Shown here: positions 10,718 through 22,537 of the stretch, piece after piece
Layout: every line of letters starts with the position of its first letter
Position numbering within the stretch: the stretch's first letter is position 1
Assembly: GCF_040054535.1 (NCBI RefSeq)
Contig: NC_090796.1
Location: forward strand, 15,977,001-16,041,000
Length of the DNA: 64,000 nucleotides
Source: Antennarius striatus
Taxonomy: Eukaryota > Chordata > Actinopteri > Lophiiformes > Antennariidae
Reading direction: 5' to 3'
The notes under the pieces: model-generated
Seen by the model: only the letters and a program-made list of their open reading frames with translations
The model's database searches: none
Told to the model about the DNA's origin: nothing
Made by a program: the position numbers and the translations under genes

Positions 10718-12671
10718 CTACTGCAGAGCTCCAGCCATCGCCACTGCCAGATGTTCGGCCGTCGGTTTCTCTGCGACACAGCTGACGCTCAAACCTTCCG
10801 CCGCCATGGCGTCTCGCGTCGTTGGTCCGATGGCAGCAAACTGGAGCAAAAGTAAAGCAGCGGTCAGAGGTGGCGAGCGTTTAGTGTGTGTGTGTGTGTG
10901 TGTGTTACCGAGGAGGACGCACCTTCATCCGAGTCAGCTGATCGCCGGAGAGCCGCCGCACAGTTTCCAGGCAAAACTTCACTCCTGATGGGCTGAAGAA
11001 GGCGACGCCGGCGGGAGCGCCCTGGTGAAGCAAAAACACACGCTATGATGACATCTATAGCAGCTTATGATGCACCAAGTTTACGTATGTCAGAGGTCAC
11101 CCGCGAACGAAGACGGTGTCGCTCTGAGCAAAGCATCTTGGGATTGATCAAGAACATAAAGGAAAAAAAACGATAAATATGTCAGAGAAAGTCCACCAAA
11201 GGAAGCTGACCGCTGCAACCTTTGGAAAGAATTGTTGTACAGTGAGAATGATGACCATAAAAGCATTTTATTCTATTCTGTTCTACTGCTGGGACTCAGT
11301 CTGAGCCGCGGTTCTTTTACCTGCTCTCTGAAGTAGTTTGTCAGATTCTTCTCCAGCTCTGGATGTTCAGCCGTTTGATAGACGGTCAGCGTCTCCAGAG
11401 GAACTCCTGGAAGGACCGACCGAAATCCCCACGGCGATTAAAGGCAGCACAGTTATTACTTTATAATTGGTGTGAGCCCCAGTGGGACCTTCATTTCCTC
11501 AGGTTTTAATCTCGAGGCACAACGAGGGAGGAGTTCTCACCGTTATCCTTCAGCGCCGTAGGCAGGACTTCTCTCTTGATCGAGCCGCAGGGGAAGAAAA
11601 GCGGTGGAATATTTGTGTCCTCTCCTTCAGCGAGAGTCAAGAATAAGATCACGAGTCATCGGGACAAACATACGTGTTCTATCCGTGCTTCAAATCACGT
11701 CATACTTTCTATGATGACACGCGACAGGACCTCCGCCGTCCCCGTATCCTCGCCACAAGGGGATAGGCCGAGTCTTCGCACTGGGAAAGGAAAGAAAACA
11801 CTGAATGATTACGATACAAGTAATTCCAGCGAAGCAATTTGAAGTAATTCAGTCAGTGAAAAGTAAATAAGTCATAAAACGTCTGACGACAAAGAGATTG
11901 CTAAAGGAAGGAGGTCAACCTGCTGCACCTGCTCGGTTTCTGCAGACCAAATGTTAGCTGTGGGTCGCAACGAGCCGCCGCCTGTGTTTCATCACTTTGC
12001 AAACGGCTGATAGTCGTACCATTGCTTCACACACTCCTGTCGACGCGGCGCCAGGTGCCGGAGGAAGCATCATCACAAAGGAAGACGCACGCTTACCCAA
12101 TGCAGCCGTTGCCTTGCCGACCACGTAGATGGATTTGGTGTTCCACTGGTGTTTCACAGAGCTGTTCCATTCTGGATTAATAAAGGAGACGGGGACGTTC
12201 TCGGTTAGCTCTATAGAGATGCACAGAGCTGTTGGACATTCAGTAGAGATCCCTCTCACCTTCCTTTCTTTCCTCTGCTTCCGTGCACACCCTCACAGCC
12301 TCCACCGCTCGGGGACTCGTAAAAATTAAACCTCCGTGTTTTTGCGGTTGGAAGAGCTGAAATGGGGAAAACAAATTTTAAATTATATAAACTAAGCAAG
12401 AGATGTAAAATAAATACAGGATGGGGTCTACCTTATCTGTCAAGGTGTTTAATGAGATGAACTTAAAGGACAGCACGGGAATCAAGGTGGCTTGATGACC
12501 ACGTGACGCCAGCTCCTGTGCAAAAACAAACAAACAAAAAAACAAAGAAAAGATGAGAAGATGTGCAAAAGCATTAACAGAGAAGTGTTATAAATAAAGT
12601 GCACCCACCTTGATGTAAGGATCCGGCCCAGATTCGTCCTCTCTGGGCTCTTTGAGCAGCAGCACCTGCAT
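10718..12671 (-). CDS. uros: Uroporphyrinogen-III synthase
   Basis: Cytosolic heme-pathway enzyme that cyclises hydroxymethylbilane to uroporphyrinogen III with inversion of ring D. Nine coding exons: 12609-12671, 12432-12515, 12260-12356, 12097-12171, 11706-11780, 11541-11624, 11321-11406, 10923-11021 and 10718-10840. They total 786 nt, or 261 residues (human about 265). The protein starts MQVLLLKEP and carries the family signatures GLIFTSPRAVEA, YVVGKATA, FFSPSG and FAAIGPTTRDAMAAEGL. The last contributes to the conserved C-terminal part of the two-domain HemD fold. The ATG at 12671 matches the family's N-terminus exactly. The acceptor of exon 6 is followed by GAGAG, so a three-base (NAGNAG-like) alternative is possible there. 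The gene is about 2 kb, far smaller than in mammals. It runs toward MMP21 and diverges from BCCIP. Confidence 0.95.
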
Positions 12672-13496
12672 CTTCAGACACCTTCTGAGTACAACCCGTA
12701 GCGACTGCAGCAGCACCAAGCCAGTATTAATATGAATACTGGAGGACGGAGGGTGTGAAGGCGCAGAACGCCCAGCTTACACCCTTAAACTGTCATGTGT
12801 GACATCATGATAACGATGACGTAGAGCCGAAGATTATCTGAAGAGCAAACAGGAAGTTATGATGAAGAGGAAACTCGGCTAACGCGTTTGTTGTTGTTTA
12901 CACCCGGAAGACATGTCGGATGTCACTTTGGCGACTGGAACATCGATTTAACAGGACTTATCGGTAAAGCCTGGTGGTGACATGCTAACGACAGACTTTG
13001 TGCAGATATTACGACAATAACTAATATTTAGGATGGTCAAAAAAGACAATATTTACACGAATTTCATGTAGCGTCGATCGGTCCTTCCGCTGACTACATG
13101 ACGACTTCAGCCACGGTCAAGAACGGGGTAAATAATATCAAACGTTTGGGTAAAGTCACAAAAATATGTCATATATGGGGTAAAAATACTGTCATTTTAA
13201 ATATATTATTATTAAAAAAACCGTTATTTAATCATAACGCCAACTCACTGGAGTTACGCCGTAGTTTAAAGAGTTTAAAATAATAATTCACCCCCTTTTA
13301 TAAAATGGTATATTCCATTCGGTGTTGAAGCCACAGGCCAACATTTTGGCTCGTGAGGTTGGTGCGTCCCATAGATAACAGTTACACTTGTGAGCCAAAA
13401 TGGCGTCGTCCGGGTCCCAGCTGCTTTCACTTCCGGAGCGAGTCGAAACTACGCCCCGCCCACCCCCGGTGACACATGCGCTCCCTGTTTACAAGC
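12672..13496. promoter_or_regulatory. Divergent UROS/BCCIP upstream region
   Basis: The two start codons face away from each other across 825 bp. On the BCCIP side there is a YY1-type motif (CCAAAATGGCGTC, 13395-13407), an ETS-type ACTTCCGG (13429-13436) and a GC box (about 13452-13460). On the UROS side there is an ETS-type CCCGGAAG (12903-12910), a TGACGT half-CRE (12817-12822) and a GATA-type AGATAA read on the minus strand near 12833. No TATA box is evident. This looks like a housekeeping bidirectional promoter, probably including untranslated 5' exon sequence. Confidence 0.55.
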
Positions 13497-15345
13497 ATGG
13501 CTTCTTCGGCCAAGAGGAGAGCGGTAGGTTTGGGCGAAAATCCCGAAGAAACTGAGGACAGTTCCGATGAGAACCCCGAAGATGATGATGATTCCGAGGA
13601 GGAGAACAGCGAGGCTTCAGATGAAGACATTAATGAGGTGAAGCGGGTCTTTCTATGGTAGTACGTAGCAGGGCCTTACTAGCATGCTAATTAGCCTACC
13701 AGCTAAACTTGGCTGATTACAAGAGAATGAATTATTCCACCACTGCTTTGAAATAAGTGAATAACTACTGATAAAGATAACTGTATATTATTTTATAAGT
13801 AGATCTTGACTGTAATTTGAAATTCGCTTCAGAAACAAATCAGTTATTCGGTGGAAAAAGTGCTGCAAACAAGAAAAGCAAACATAAGTTTGTGTTTACT
13901 GACTGACCTTTATTTTATTGTTCCTTCAGGAAGTCGACGTGCAGCTGGAGGGACACAACATCTCTGACAACGACTTCAACGGCATCCAGAAACTCTTGCA
14001 ACAGGTTTCAAACTGCGTTTCTATGTGTTGCATGTGTGTATAATGTGGGGTGTTGGTTGGCCTCACATCTGCCCTGTTTGCATGGACAGCTGTTCCTGAA
14101 GGCTCACGTCGACACGTCAGAGATGGCCGACATCATCATTCAGCAGAAACACGTTGGGACTGTCGTCAAGGTGAGTTGTGGTATGGTTGGATCTCAGCGT
14201 GACTTCTTCGGTTTCATGATCGTCTGTTTCCATGGTGTTCCAAGCAAGCGGAGGTTCCGGAAGACAGCGACGACGACGACCCGGATGAAGTGTTCGGATT
14301 CATCACCATGCTCAACCTCACCGAGAGAAAGGTCGGCCGGTTGGCGTCGACGTGACACGATCACAGGCGGTGGCGGGGGAGCTAACATCGTGTGTGTGTG
14401 TGTTTTTCCAGGGCGTGCAGTGCGTGGAACAGGTGAAGGAGTTGATCTTGGATCACTGCGAGAAAAACGCCGCCCACAGCGTGACGGAACAGCTGGAGAA
14501 GATCGTCGGTGATGCCAACAAGCCCGTGGGGCTGCTGCTGAGCGAGCGCTTTGTGAATGTGCCGCCGCAGATTGCGCTCCCCTTGTACAAACATCTCCTG
14601 TGAGTTCCACAGTTTTTTTGTTCCTCTGAGGGACGGGAATGTTTTTGAAGATCAGATGCATCATTGGTGCTCATTTTGAAAAGACTATTAAATACAAGCC
14701 ATTTCACATTTACTCGTTTTTATTCATGAGGATGTAATTAAAGCAGTTTGGCTCTGAGCACTTTTACACATTTAGAGAAATTAAAATTTGTCTAAATGCT
14801 CTTTGCTGGGGGAGTGTCTGCAGAAGAGCTATTTGCAATCAGTGTGTTTGAGAACTGAAGCTGAATGGAATTCTGCCCTTCAGGGAAGAAATGGTTGAAG
14901 CTCAGAAGACAAACAAGCCCAGTGGAAAATGTCACTACTGTCTGATGATCAGCAAAACCTGCAAAGAGGCCGGCAAGAAGATTCTAGCCAGAGGCGGCGC
15001 TCTGGAAGAAGAATACATGTTTGTCAACGCAGAGGAGGAATTCTTCTATGAGGTAAATCCATGTTAGCACAATTAGATTTAAGCTGCAATTAAAAACCAC
15101 CCTTTATGCCTGTAAAGAAGGAAAAAAACATTTTGCATCACTGGTATCTGAATATTCTTTCAATCTCCGTGCAGCAAGCCATCATTAAGTTCCACTACTC
15201 GGTTCAGGAAGAGGCCGACTCCTGTTTGAGCGGCCGGTGGTCGTACGACGACGTTCCCATGAAGCCTTTCAGGACGGTGATGCTGATCCCAGCCGACAGG
15301 ATGCCCGTCATTATGGACAAACTGAAAGAACACCTGGCTCTGTGA
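13497..15345 (+). CDS. bccip: BRCA2 and CDKN1A-interacting protein
   Basis: Nuclear protein that binds BRCA2 and p21 in homologous recombination and cell-cycle control, and is also implicated in 60S ribosome maturation. Seven coding exons: 13497-13637, 13930-14004, 14090-14170, 14245-14331, 14412-14599, 14884-15052 and 15175-15345. They give 303 residues (human beta form about 314). The N-terminus MASSAKRRAV is followed by a very acidic Glu/Asp/Ser tract to about residue 47. Conserved blocks then follow: DNDFNGIQKLLQQ, DEVFGFITMLNLTERKG, PVGLLLSERFVNVPPQIALP, EEEFFYE and the C-terminal VMLIPADRMPVIMDKLKEHL. An in-frame ATG seven codons upstream (13476) is possible, but 13497 matches the family start. 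The first exon would have a short GC-rich leader. The gene ends tail-to-tail with DHX32, 673 bp away. Confidence 0.96.
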
Positions 15346-15352
15346 ACCTCTG

Positions 15353-15358
15353 AATAAA
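15353..15358 (+). terminator. BCCIP polyadenylation signal
   Basis: AATAAA eight bases after the BCCIP stop codon; a second AATAAA lies at 15696-15701. If the distal one is used, the BCCIP 3' end would overlap the DHX32 3' UTR on the other strand. Confidence 0.6.
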
Positions 15359-15551
15359 CTTAGACTCAGTGTCGTTAGCATTTGTAAATTTTAAAGTTTT
15401 TACAAATTTCTGGTTTGCTCAAGCGGCAGAAATCTGTTTGCTTGAATCAGGTGGAGGGAGAGGACAGAAAATCAGCTGGTCTTGTTTTTTAAAGACTTTT
15501 TACAAGATGAGGAGAAATTTTGTTATAAAAACTGATCGCAATCCGCATCGA

Positions 15552-15557
15552 TTTATT
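15552..15557 (-). terminator. Candidate DHX32 polyadenylation signal
   Basis: AATAAA read on the minus strand, about 460 bp after the DHX32 stop codon. It lies between the two BCCIP plus-strand AATAAA signals. Confidence 0.4.
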
Positions 15558-16018
15558 GATCGGTTTGAGAGCTTTCACTTAAACATGACGTGAACATGGT
15601 GAAAGGGACGGGTCGACACGGATCCAGTGGAACCCGTTCAGACCTGCTGTGAATGTGGATCCTCAGCGATTCGGTTCCTTTCTGTTCTACTGGCCAATAA
15701 ACACAACATCAATGGTTGGTTTTAAACAACAGGTAAAACAATTAGTCAAAGATTCGGCTTCTCTTTACATCTCAAAAACGTATTTTTAAAACCGTCAATC
15801 ACAGTTTGATGCTGTGTCACGTTTTTGGTACCGTCGAGGTGGTCCTGTCCCGACTCATCTTCATTCCGTTAGTCTTGACGCGGTCCAAAGCGGTGCTTCG
15901 ATCTCACACTTCTATCCTAAATGTAAAATTACTGCAGTCTCAGTCCGGTCTCGCCTTAAATTGCAATCATAAATGGATTTTTTTTTTTTGGCCCAAATTC
16001 TCAGATTCACGATTTGTG

Positions 16019-19000
16019 TCACTGAATCACACATCTGTCGTACGTCTGCGGTCCTGCTGCACACCCGGCGGCGGCGCTGCCACCGTCTGTCTCCACGTTT
16101 TGCTTCCCGTCCGCAGGCTTCCTGGATCGGTCCGGGTCCAGCATGTCCTGCAGGATGTCTTGGCTTTCGCTGGGGGGCAGATTGTAAAAGAAGTAGAGCG
16201 GTGCCATTTTGAGAAACCTGAAAAGAGTAGAGAACACAATTTAGACACACACACACGCACGAGATTTAAAATAAAACATGTTACATTTTCACTTCCTGTG
16301 ATTATCTCTGTAGCTTTACTGAAACTTTTTGGACCTGTGAAGAATATTTTTTGCTCTAGTTCATGTTTTTTTTGCAATAAATTCAAATCCTGACGTGAAT
16401 CTTTTGTGTTTTACCTTCTGTTTCATCCCACAAAAACCACATCAATCCCTGCATATACATCCCATAATGAGCTGACTTACACCTGAGGGGAGATTTCCGA
16501 GACCGTTTTCATGCAGTTGTTCTCGGACAGCGTGTATTCGTGGAAAACCACCCACTCCGGCAGCCCCATCTTGTGCGACGGCGCCCCGTAGCCGGACAGC
16601 GGGTGCAGGTGGGCCACGTGTTTGTGCGCCAGGATGAAGTAGTTTCCCGATCCGTCCACGTCCCGAGCGATCTGTGGCAGAAAGTACAGATTTAAGGCGG
16701 CGTTCGGGTTCGGGAATCATTTAAGGCGGCGTTCAGGTTCCACATACCTGCATGAAGAACCCGGCCAGCAGGGCTCTTTTGATGTTGTGGGTGTTGGTTC
16801 TCGTCCCGAAGGAGGGATCGGAGATGGGAAGCTCGATCCGGTTCAGGGTGTCGGTCAGCTCGGATCGGATGGCCTCCGCCGTCCTCAGGGCGGAGTGATC
16901 CAGGAAGTAGTCCCTGCACCACTTTTCAGCACTGAGGCCTGAGACAGGGACCGAGGTCGTGTTTGAGGCAAAGTTAGGAATGCCAAGAAACTCAAAACGA
17001 GTCCGTTAATGAAGCGGTTGGTCGTGATCGGACACGGATAAAATGATTCTGTTGGGGTGCTTCCACGCGGAGCAGATGGGCATCTTACATTGCTCTCTCT
17101 GGCTTTGTTTGAAGGCGTTGTAGATGTTTATGAGGGTGAAGTGGTCGCCTTCAGGGTGCTGGAACTTCCTGTGACACTGGGCCGCCTCGTGGGCCGTATC
17201 AGCAGGCGCTTCCAGGAAGCAGCTCGGCGCTAGAAGACGGGAAAAACGAGGTCAGCGTCTTGCTTATCCAAGACCATCTGGCGTGGTCTCCGAAAGCAAC
17301 CGACTCGTCGCCGTAGTAAGAAATGATTGTCTCGTACGTACCCGATGACATCGCCGCGATGGTCAACATTTCGCTCACGCAGTCGAACTCGCAGGAAGCC
17401 AGCAGCGCCTTCGCCATCTGAGGGTCCAGAGGGATTTCAGACATGATGATGCCGATCTCTGATAAGTTGCCGTCATCGTCTAAAGCAGCGAGGTAATCCA
17501 GCTCCTCCAGAGCCTGCATGAGACCCTCAGGATCTACAGCATGGAAGGCAGTAGAAGTAGGAAACGTAAATTCCACTAGGAGCCCGGTTTCACAGCTGGA
17601 ATGTAAAGATTGCCCCAATGTTCCCTGAGATTGTCTTTCTATAAAAGACTCCATGCTTCTAAAAGTTGCTCTAATCAAATAAAGTCTTGGATTTATTGGC
17701 TTAAAGCTTCACATTTCTCAGAAACCACAACAATAAATGGATTTCAGGAGAACTTCTGTCAAAATCTGCTCTAAAGACACAAATTTAGGATATCTGGCTT
17801 CCTCTTTTCCATCATTGTTCTTGTCTGGTGTCGCCCTAATGAGGCGTGTTATGCAATCGCTAATGAGCTGTCCTGTTTTAGCCTGTTCTGTTCATGTTTG
17901 GGTGGGTCAGACTCTGGACAATAGTTGGTAGCAGGGTCCTGTCAACTCGGTTAAATCATGCCTGACTGGGCCCAAAAAAGCTCTTCCCCTCGTCAAAAGC
18001 CCTCCCACACACACCTCTCTGGTCCAGAGAGAGATCGCGTCTGTGGGAACCGTTAACCATGTCATCATGAACCATGCTTCAGCGCTAACCTCGTGCACTT
18101 TCCCCCCCCTAACCTGGTCTGTCCATGAAATCACACTGTCCGAGTCCGGCGATCTCCATCCGCTTCAGGAACAGGACCGTTGACGTTAGGTTGGACTCCA
18201 AGATCTTTGGGGAGGTTTCTACAGGAAGCTGGATATCTTCTGGGTACAAGCAGAAACACTTCCCTGGGAAAGAAACGGAGTCGAATTCAGAAAACACAAT
18301 AACCTCATTCTGTCCAGTTCTATTAAGACAACCTATGAAACCGGTTCCATCATAATCCAACAAACCGGCATACCCGCCGGTCCTGCCAGACGCTTCCGTA
18401 GGTCTGCCTGACTTTGGCTGATGGGTAGCAGCACTTCAGAATTAGCTCTTATTCTTGGTCGGTACACCTACAAAACCAGAACCAAAGGTGGTAGCGTTAG
18501 CTTCCTGCACATTTCAGGGAGATATTTTGGGTTTCCTTTGGAAGGAACTTACCATCTTCTTCTGGACTCCTGTGTCAACGACAAAACAGACCGACTCTAC
18601 AGGAAACCAAATATCGTCCCCCCGGTGGGTCGACAGGAAGACCCTCCTGGACCTCTTGCAGCCCGGTTGCCTTTTCAGGGCTGGAAGCGGCCCTCCGGCA
18701 CCAGGACCCAGGTCCACGGGCTCCAACGGGCCCAGCTCGGCCCCCAGCCTGGTGCTCTCTCTCCGTAGGATGCTGTGGGCGCAGAGCACCTCCTGCAGAA
18801 CACATTTATTAAACCAGCCTCAGCGACGGTCCGATGAAGTCCACCTCAAACGCATCCCTACCTCGTCTGAGGCCAGAAACACGACAACATCTCCGTCCTC
18901 TTTGGCTCGATGGATCTCCAGCACCAGCCTCAGCGCCGAGTAGAAGTGGTCCTTGTTGCTGCTGGGGCTGTGGACCACCTGAGAAGGAGGCGTCGCCTCC

Positions 19001-20308
19001 AGGTTGATTAGCGGGACGCCGCCACCGTAGTGGTTTAACAGTTTGTCCGCCATGGGAGGGACGGCGAGGACAACCACTCTGAGGTAGGGCCTCTGCAGCA
19101 GGATGTCCCTGAGGAGACCCAGCAGGACATCGGTGCTGACCGTCCTCTCGTGGGCCCGGTCGATGACGATGACCCCGTAGCTCTCCAGGAAAGGGTCCGA
19201 CATCATCTCTCTTAGAAGCATGTCGTCGGTGCAAAACCTGAGGGACGAAAGACATCCCGTGGGGGAAGGGGGTTGATCATGGAGGTCTCATGGAAGGGCT
19301 AACCTACATCTGGTAGGGGGAGCTCATCAGCTGACCTCAGGACGGTGTCAGAGGAGCAGCAGGTCTCCAGGGGGACCGTGTAGCCCACCTCGTGGCCGAT
19401 GTTGACGTCCATCTCATCGGCCACACGTAAGGCCAAGTCAACGGCCTGCTGCCTGCTGGTCTGGGAGCAGACCGCCACGCCATGTTGGTACTGGGCAGAC
19501 AGGCAGAACTCTGCACACCACTGAGGGATCTGGAACAGAACGACGGCTGACCGTTAATCACAACATTTCTACTCCGTTTCAGGCCACAGGCGGTTCATTT
19601 TCCAAGCCGTCCTGCAAAACAAGCAGAGGCTGGAGATATCCTGAGGTCTTATCGCGCATAATGCAAAAGTGCTTTGGCAGCACGGGGCGGCTCCAGCGGA
19701 TCAGGGCTTAGCGACAGGAGGTCCCCTAACACCCCCCCCGGGGGGCTGGATGGGGCCTTTGTGAGGTGTAGCTGTCAGTCGGGGTGGCGTCTGTCACACA
19801 ACAGCATCTGCTGAGCTGGACAAGCCCACATAATGGGAGGGGAGGTGTGTAACCATGGGAACGCAGGATGCAGAACGCAGAACAAATGTTTATTTCATAT
19901 TTACATTAAAATCGAAGGGGACTGGACGCGCGGCATGAAAAATTGGTGCGCTCTGGTGTTTGGGTTCAGTTTGAAAAACAAGGAATACATTACAGTTTGA
20001 ATCCCGCTGAGGATCTGCTCCTCTGAAGAAGAAGAACTTCTCCTTACCTGCGTGCTCCTCCCAGTCCTCGCTGCTCCAGACACGATCACCAGCTGGTTGT
20101 TTACCACAGCCTCGTCAAACTCACGCCTGACCTTCCACACTGACAGAGTCTTCCTCTCCTCCAGTAATTGATAGTAGCGAGAGGAGAAGGGCAATCCATC
20201 GAACTGATTTAACTCCAGGTCGTCACCGAAGACAAATGAATCTCTCCGGGGACGTTCCTCGATTTCAGGGTAAATGCCAGACGCGGATGAATTACTGGCC
20301 TCCGACAT
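16019..20308 (-). CDS. dhx32: DEAH-box helicase 32 (degenerate DEAH motif)
   Basis: Putative RNA-helicase relative of the DHX15 group; biochemical activity is unproven. Eleven coding exons: 20048-20308, 19336-19529, 18862-19237, 18553-18792, 18374-18467, 18114-18263, 17342-17533, 17089-17229, 16748-16938, 16481-16671 and 16019-16217. They total 2229 nt and 742 residues (human about 743). Two RecA-like domains are followed by winged-helix/ratchet ([15 protein letters not shown]), HA2 and OB-fold segments ([37 protein letters not shown]). The ATPase motifs are altered: Walker A reads GAARTGRST (residues about 78-86, Lys to Arg), motif II reads DRAH (about 178-181) and motif VI is degraded to RKRLAGPAG. 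The start at 20308 opens the first exon and gives MSEASN. The family normally has poor motifs too, so this is probably a real trait rather than a pseudogene: the frame is intact throughout. Confidence 0.95.
16690..16740. repeat. Tandem duplication inside a 76-bp DHX32 intron
   Basis: A 22-bp segment starting ATTTAAGGCGGCGTTC occurs at 16690-16711 and again at 16719-16740 with a single mismatch. The period is 29 bp. Together the copies occupy two thirds of the intron between the exons at 16748-16938 and 16481-16671. Confidence 0.8.
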
Positions 20309-20629
20309 GGTTCATGCGTTAATCCGGAGGAAGAGCGCACAAAGGATCTGTAATCACTCCAGAGTCTCATCCATTTTAGAATCGGAAATATTCGATCATT
20401 TTTGGGACTGGATCGAAGTTCATCATCGATCCCAAAAAGGTCCCCAATCTCGGCTCCTAAACTTCTGAAAGTATTCCGGGGATAGGATACTGGACTCGCT
20501 CCCTGCGGAAGGCTGACGCGCAGTGCGCACCGGTGCGTAATTTCCCCCCAGCAGCGTGGCTCCACACGTGTTTTGATTTGCTGAACATTCACTAGTGAGC
20601 GTCATAATCACCCGTTTATTCACGGTAAT

Positions 20630-20643
20630 CACGTGTGACGTCA
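20630..20643. promoter_or_regulatory. E-box plus CRE composite upstream of DHX32
   Basis: A palindromic E-box CACGTG is directly followed by a full palindromic CRE TGACGTCA, about 320 bp upstream of the DHX32 ATG. Expected binders are USF/MYC-type and CREB/ATF-type factors. Placement relative to the transcription start is unknown. Confidence 0.5.
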
Positions 20644-22537
20644 CGACGGACGTATTTTCTAAAATAATCACAACATGGCATGTTTATTTTTTTGTGAGAT
20701 TAACGCAATAAATAAATAAATATTCTGATGGCAAGACAAGGATTTGTCTTATTTATAAAAATAAGTGATGCAGAAATGATCCAAATATTCTTCATATATC
20801 ACATAACTCGTAAAAAAAAAAAGTTTAGAAAGTAATCAAAAGTCCAATTTTCAAATTTTGGCATCAGAACCTTGTCTGATTTTTTTTTAAATCAAAAATA
20901 TTTCAATTTTATATTTATTTCACACCTTTCCAACATTTAAAACACACAATAGGACGGTGATGCGTCACAAAAACAGGTAGAAATATCACAAACGAGCTCC
21001 ACTTTGACAAATTAGGGCTTTAAATAAATCAAAATCATGATAATAAAATAACTTTATTTTTATTTGGTGAACACATTCTGCTCTCAGGACTCCTTGTAGT
21101 TCGACTCTCGCCTTCTTTGGAGGCGTTCAGACTTTTATTGAAGTAAATGATGTGAATACTTTAAAACTCAAACGCAGTTCAAACACGTCTGGTGGTTCGT
21201 CTGTTTTGGACAAATAGAACTCTGGAGCTCCGTAATTAGACCGTGTTGTGCGCGGAGTCGCTCATCGGTGACGCTGTGGGTCCTTGTTATCCCGTGGATC
21301 TGCTTCAGTCTCTCATTAGGAGAGGATTCTTTTGTTATCGAACATCCTTTTAATCACGGGCGCCCCCGCCCGCCCGTGCGCCCCCGCCGGGACCGAACCG
21401 GTGCGTCCTGACAGGCTACAGTGAACACACGATCCCACGCCCGCATTGATTGAGGCTGTGTTTGTCTCCCTGACAAAAGACCTTGAAGAAACACTGTTGA
21501 GATAAGATGAGCAGTTTCAGATGTCAGTGTGGAACTCGTTTGTTAAAGTAATTACGCAACCACGAACCTCTGCCGGCCTGTGCGTAAAAGTTTGGAATCT
21601 CTAACTGTAGGCCTGCTGGAGAAGAAAATCCTTGAGCGCATATCTTTTCTGTTCTAACATTCCAAACGGATCCATAAACATTAATTTCTCTAAATTTATT
21701 TGAAGAAGAAAAAGAAAGAACACAGTTTCAGTGTTTGAAAAACAATTTTTACTAATACTGTTGAGAGTGTTCCAAAAATACCAAGTAAGTGTTCCTCTGT
21801 ACACAGGATGTGTGTGAGTCAGTCGTGATTTTTAAAAAGCATTCTGATAGGCTGTGCGCAGTCACGTGACCGGACTCCAACATCGGATGCAGAGCATTGG
21901 AAAAAAAAAACCCCAAAAAACTCCTGTTAAACAAAGCGATGAGTGTAAAAGTAGTGCGGTATTAAAAGATGAGAGTATCAAAAGTAACAAAAGTCCAAAA
22001 TCAGTCTTGAGCCGATTAACAGAACAGGACCCCCCCCCTCCCAAAAAAAAATAAAAAATAAAAAATAAAAACACAAATCCGATTTATGCGACATTTGGCA
22101 TCTGGTATGAAAGAAAAATCCCGACAGCCAAATTAAAAAGGTACAAAACATGAAAAAGGACAGATCGACACCCCCCCACCCCCAATATGGCGAGAAAACA
22201 GGATTTAAAACCCCCCCCCCCGTGCGCAAAATCCAGATGCTGCAGTGTTAATGAAGTCCTTAGTGATTCCGTGATTTAATCACGGGGATTCACGCGACAG
22301 GCACAGAGGAAATCACGTGACCTTTAGCGGAGCGGTGCCCCCCACCGGTCCCTCCATACATCAGTACCCACATAACCCCCACCCCCACCAAAAAAAAAAA
22401 CCCACCCTGGGACTTCTCTAATGAAATGGCAAATCAGTGACACTTGGCAACTCTTCTGGTTATTAAGTAATAGGCCCCCCCCTACCCAAGGATTCCTCCC
22501 CATGTTGGAGGACTGCAACACTTTCTTCTTCTGTGGT
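20644..22537. other. Intergenic region between DHX32 and ADAM12
   Basis: AT-rich DNA with A/T and C homopolymers and no recognisable gene. The only distinct motifs are a GTCACGTGAC palindrome at 21861-21870 and a second CACGTG near 22315. In human FANK1 lies between DHX32 and ADAM12 (from memory), but no ankyrin-repeat or fibronectin-III coding was recognised here on either strand. Confidence 0.6.

Noticed and set aside
14036-14512. 158-codon frame overlapping BCCIP exons
   Set aside because: Shadow frame: the spliced BCCIP exons in other frames match the family with exact phases.
18421-18433. Alternative acceptor after CTGAAG for the DHX32 exon ending at 18374
   Set aside because: It would break the reading frame. 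The acceptor at 18467 keeps phase and adds [11 protein letters not shown], which matches the family.
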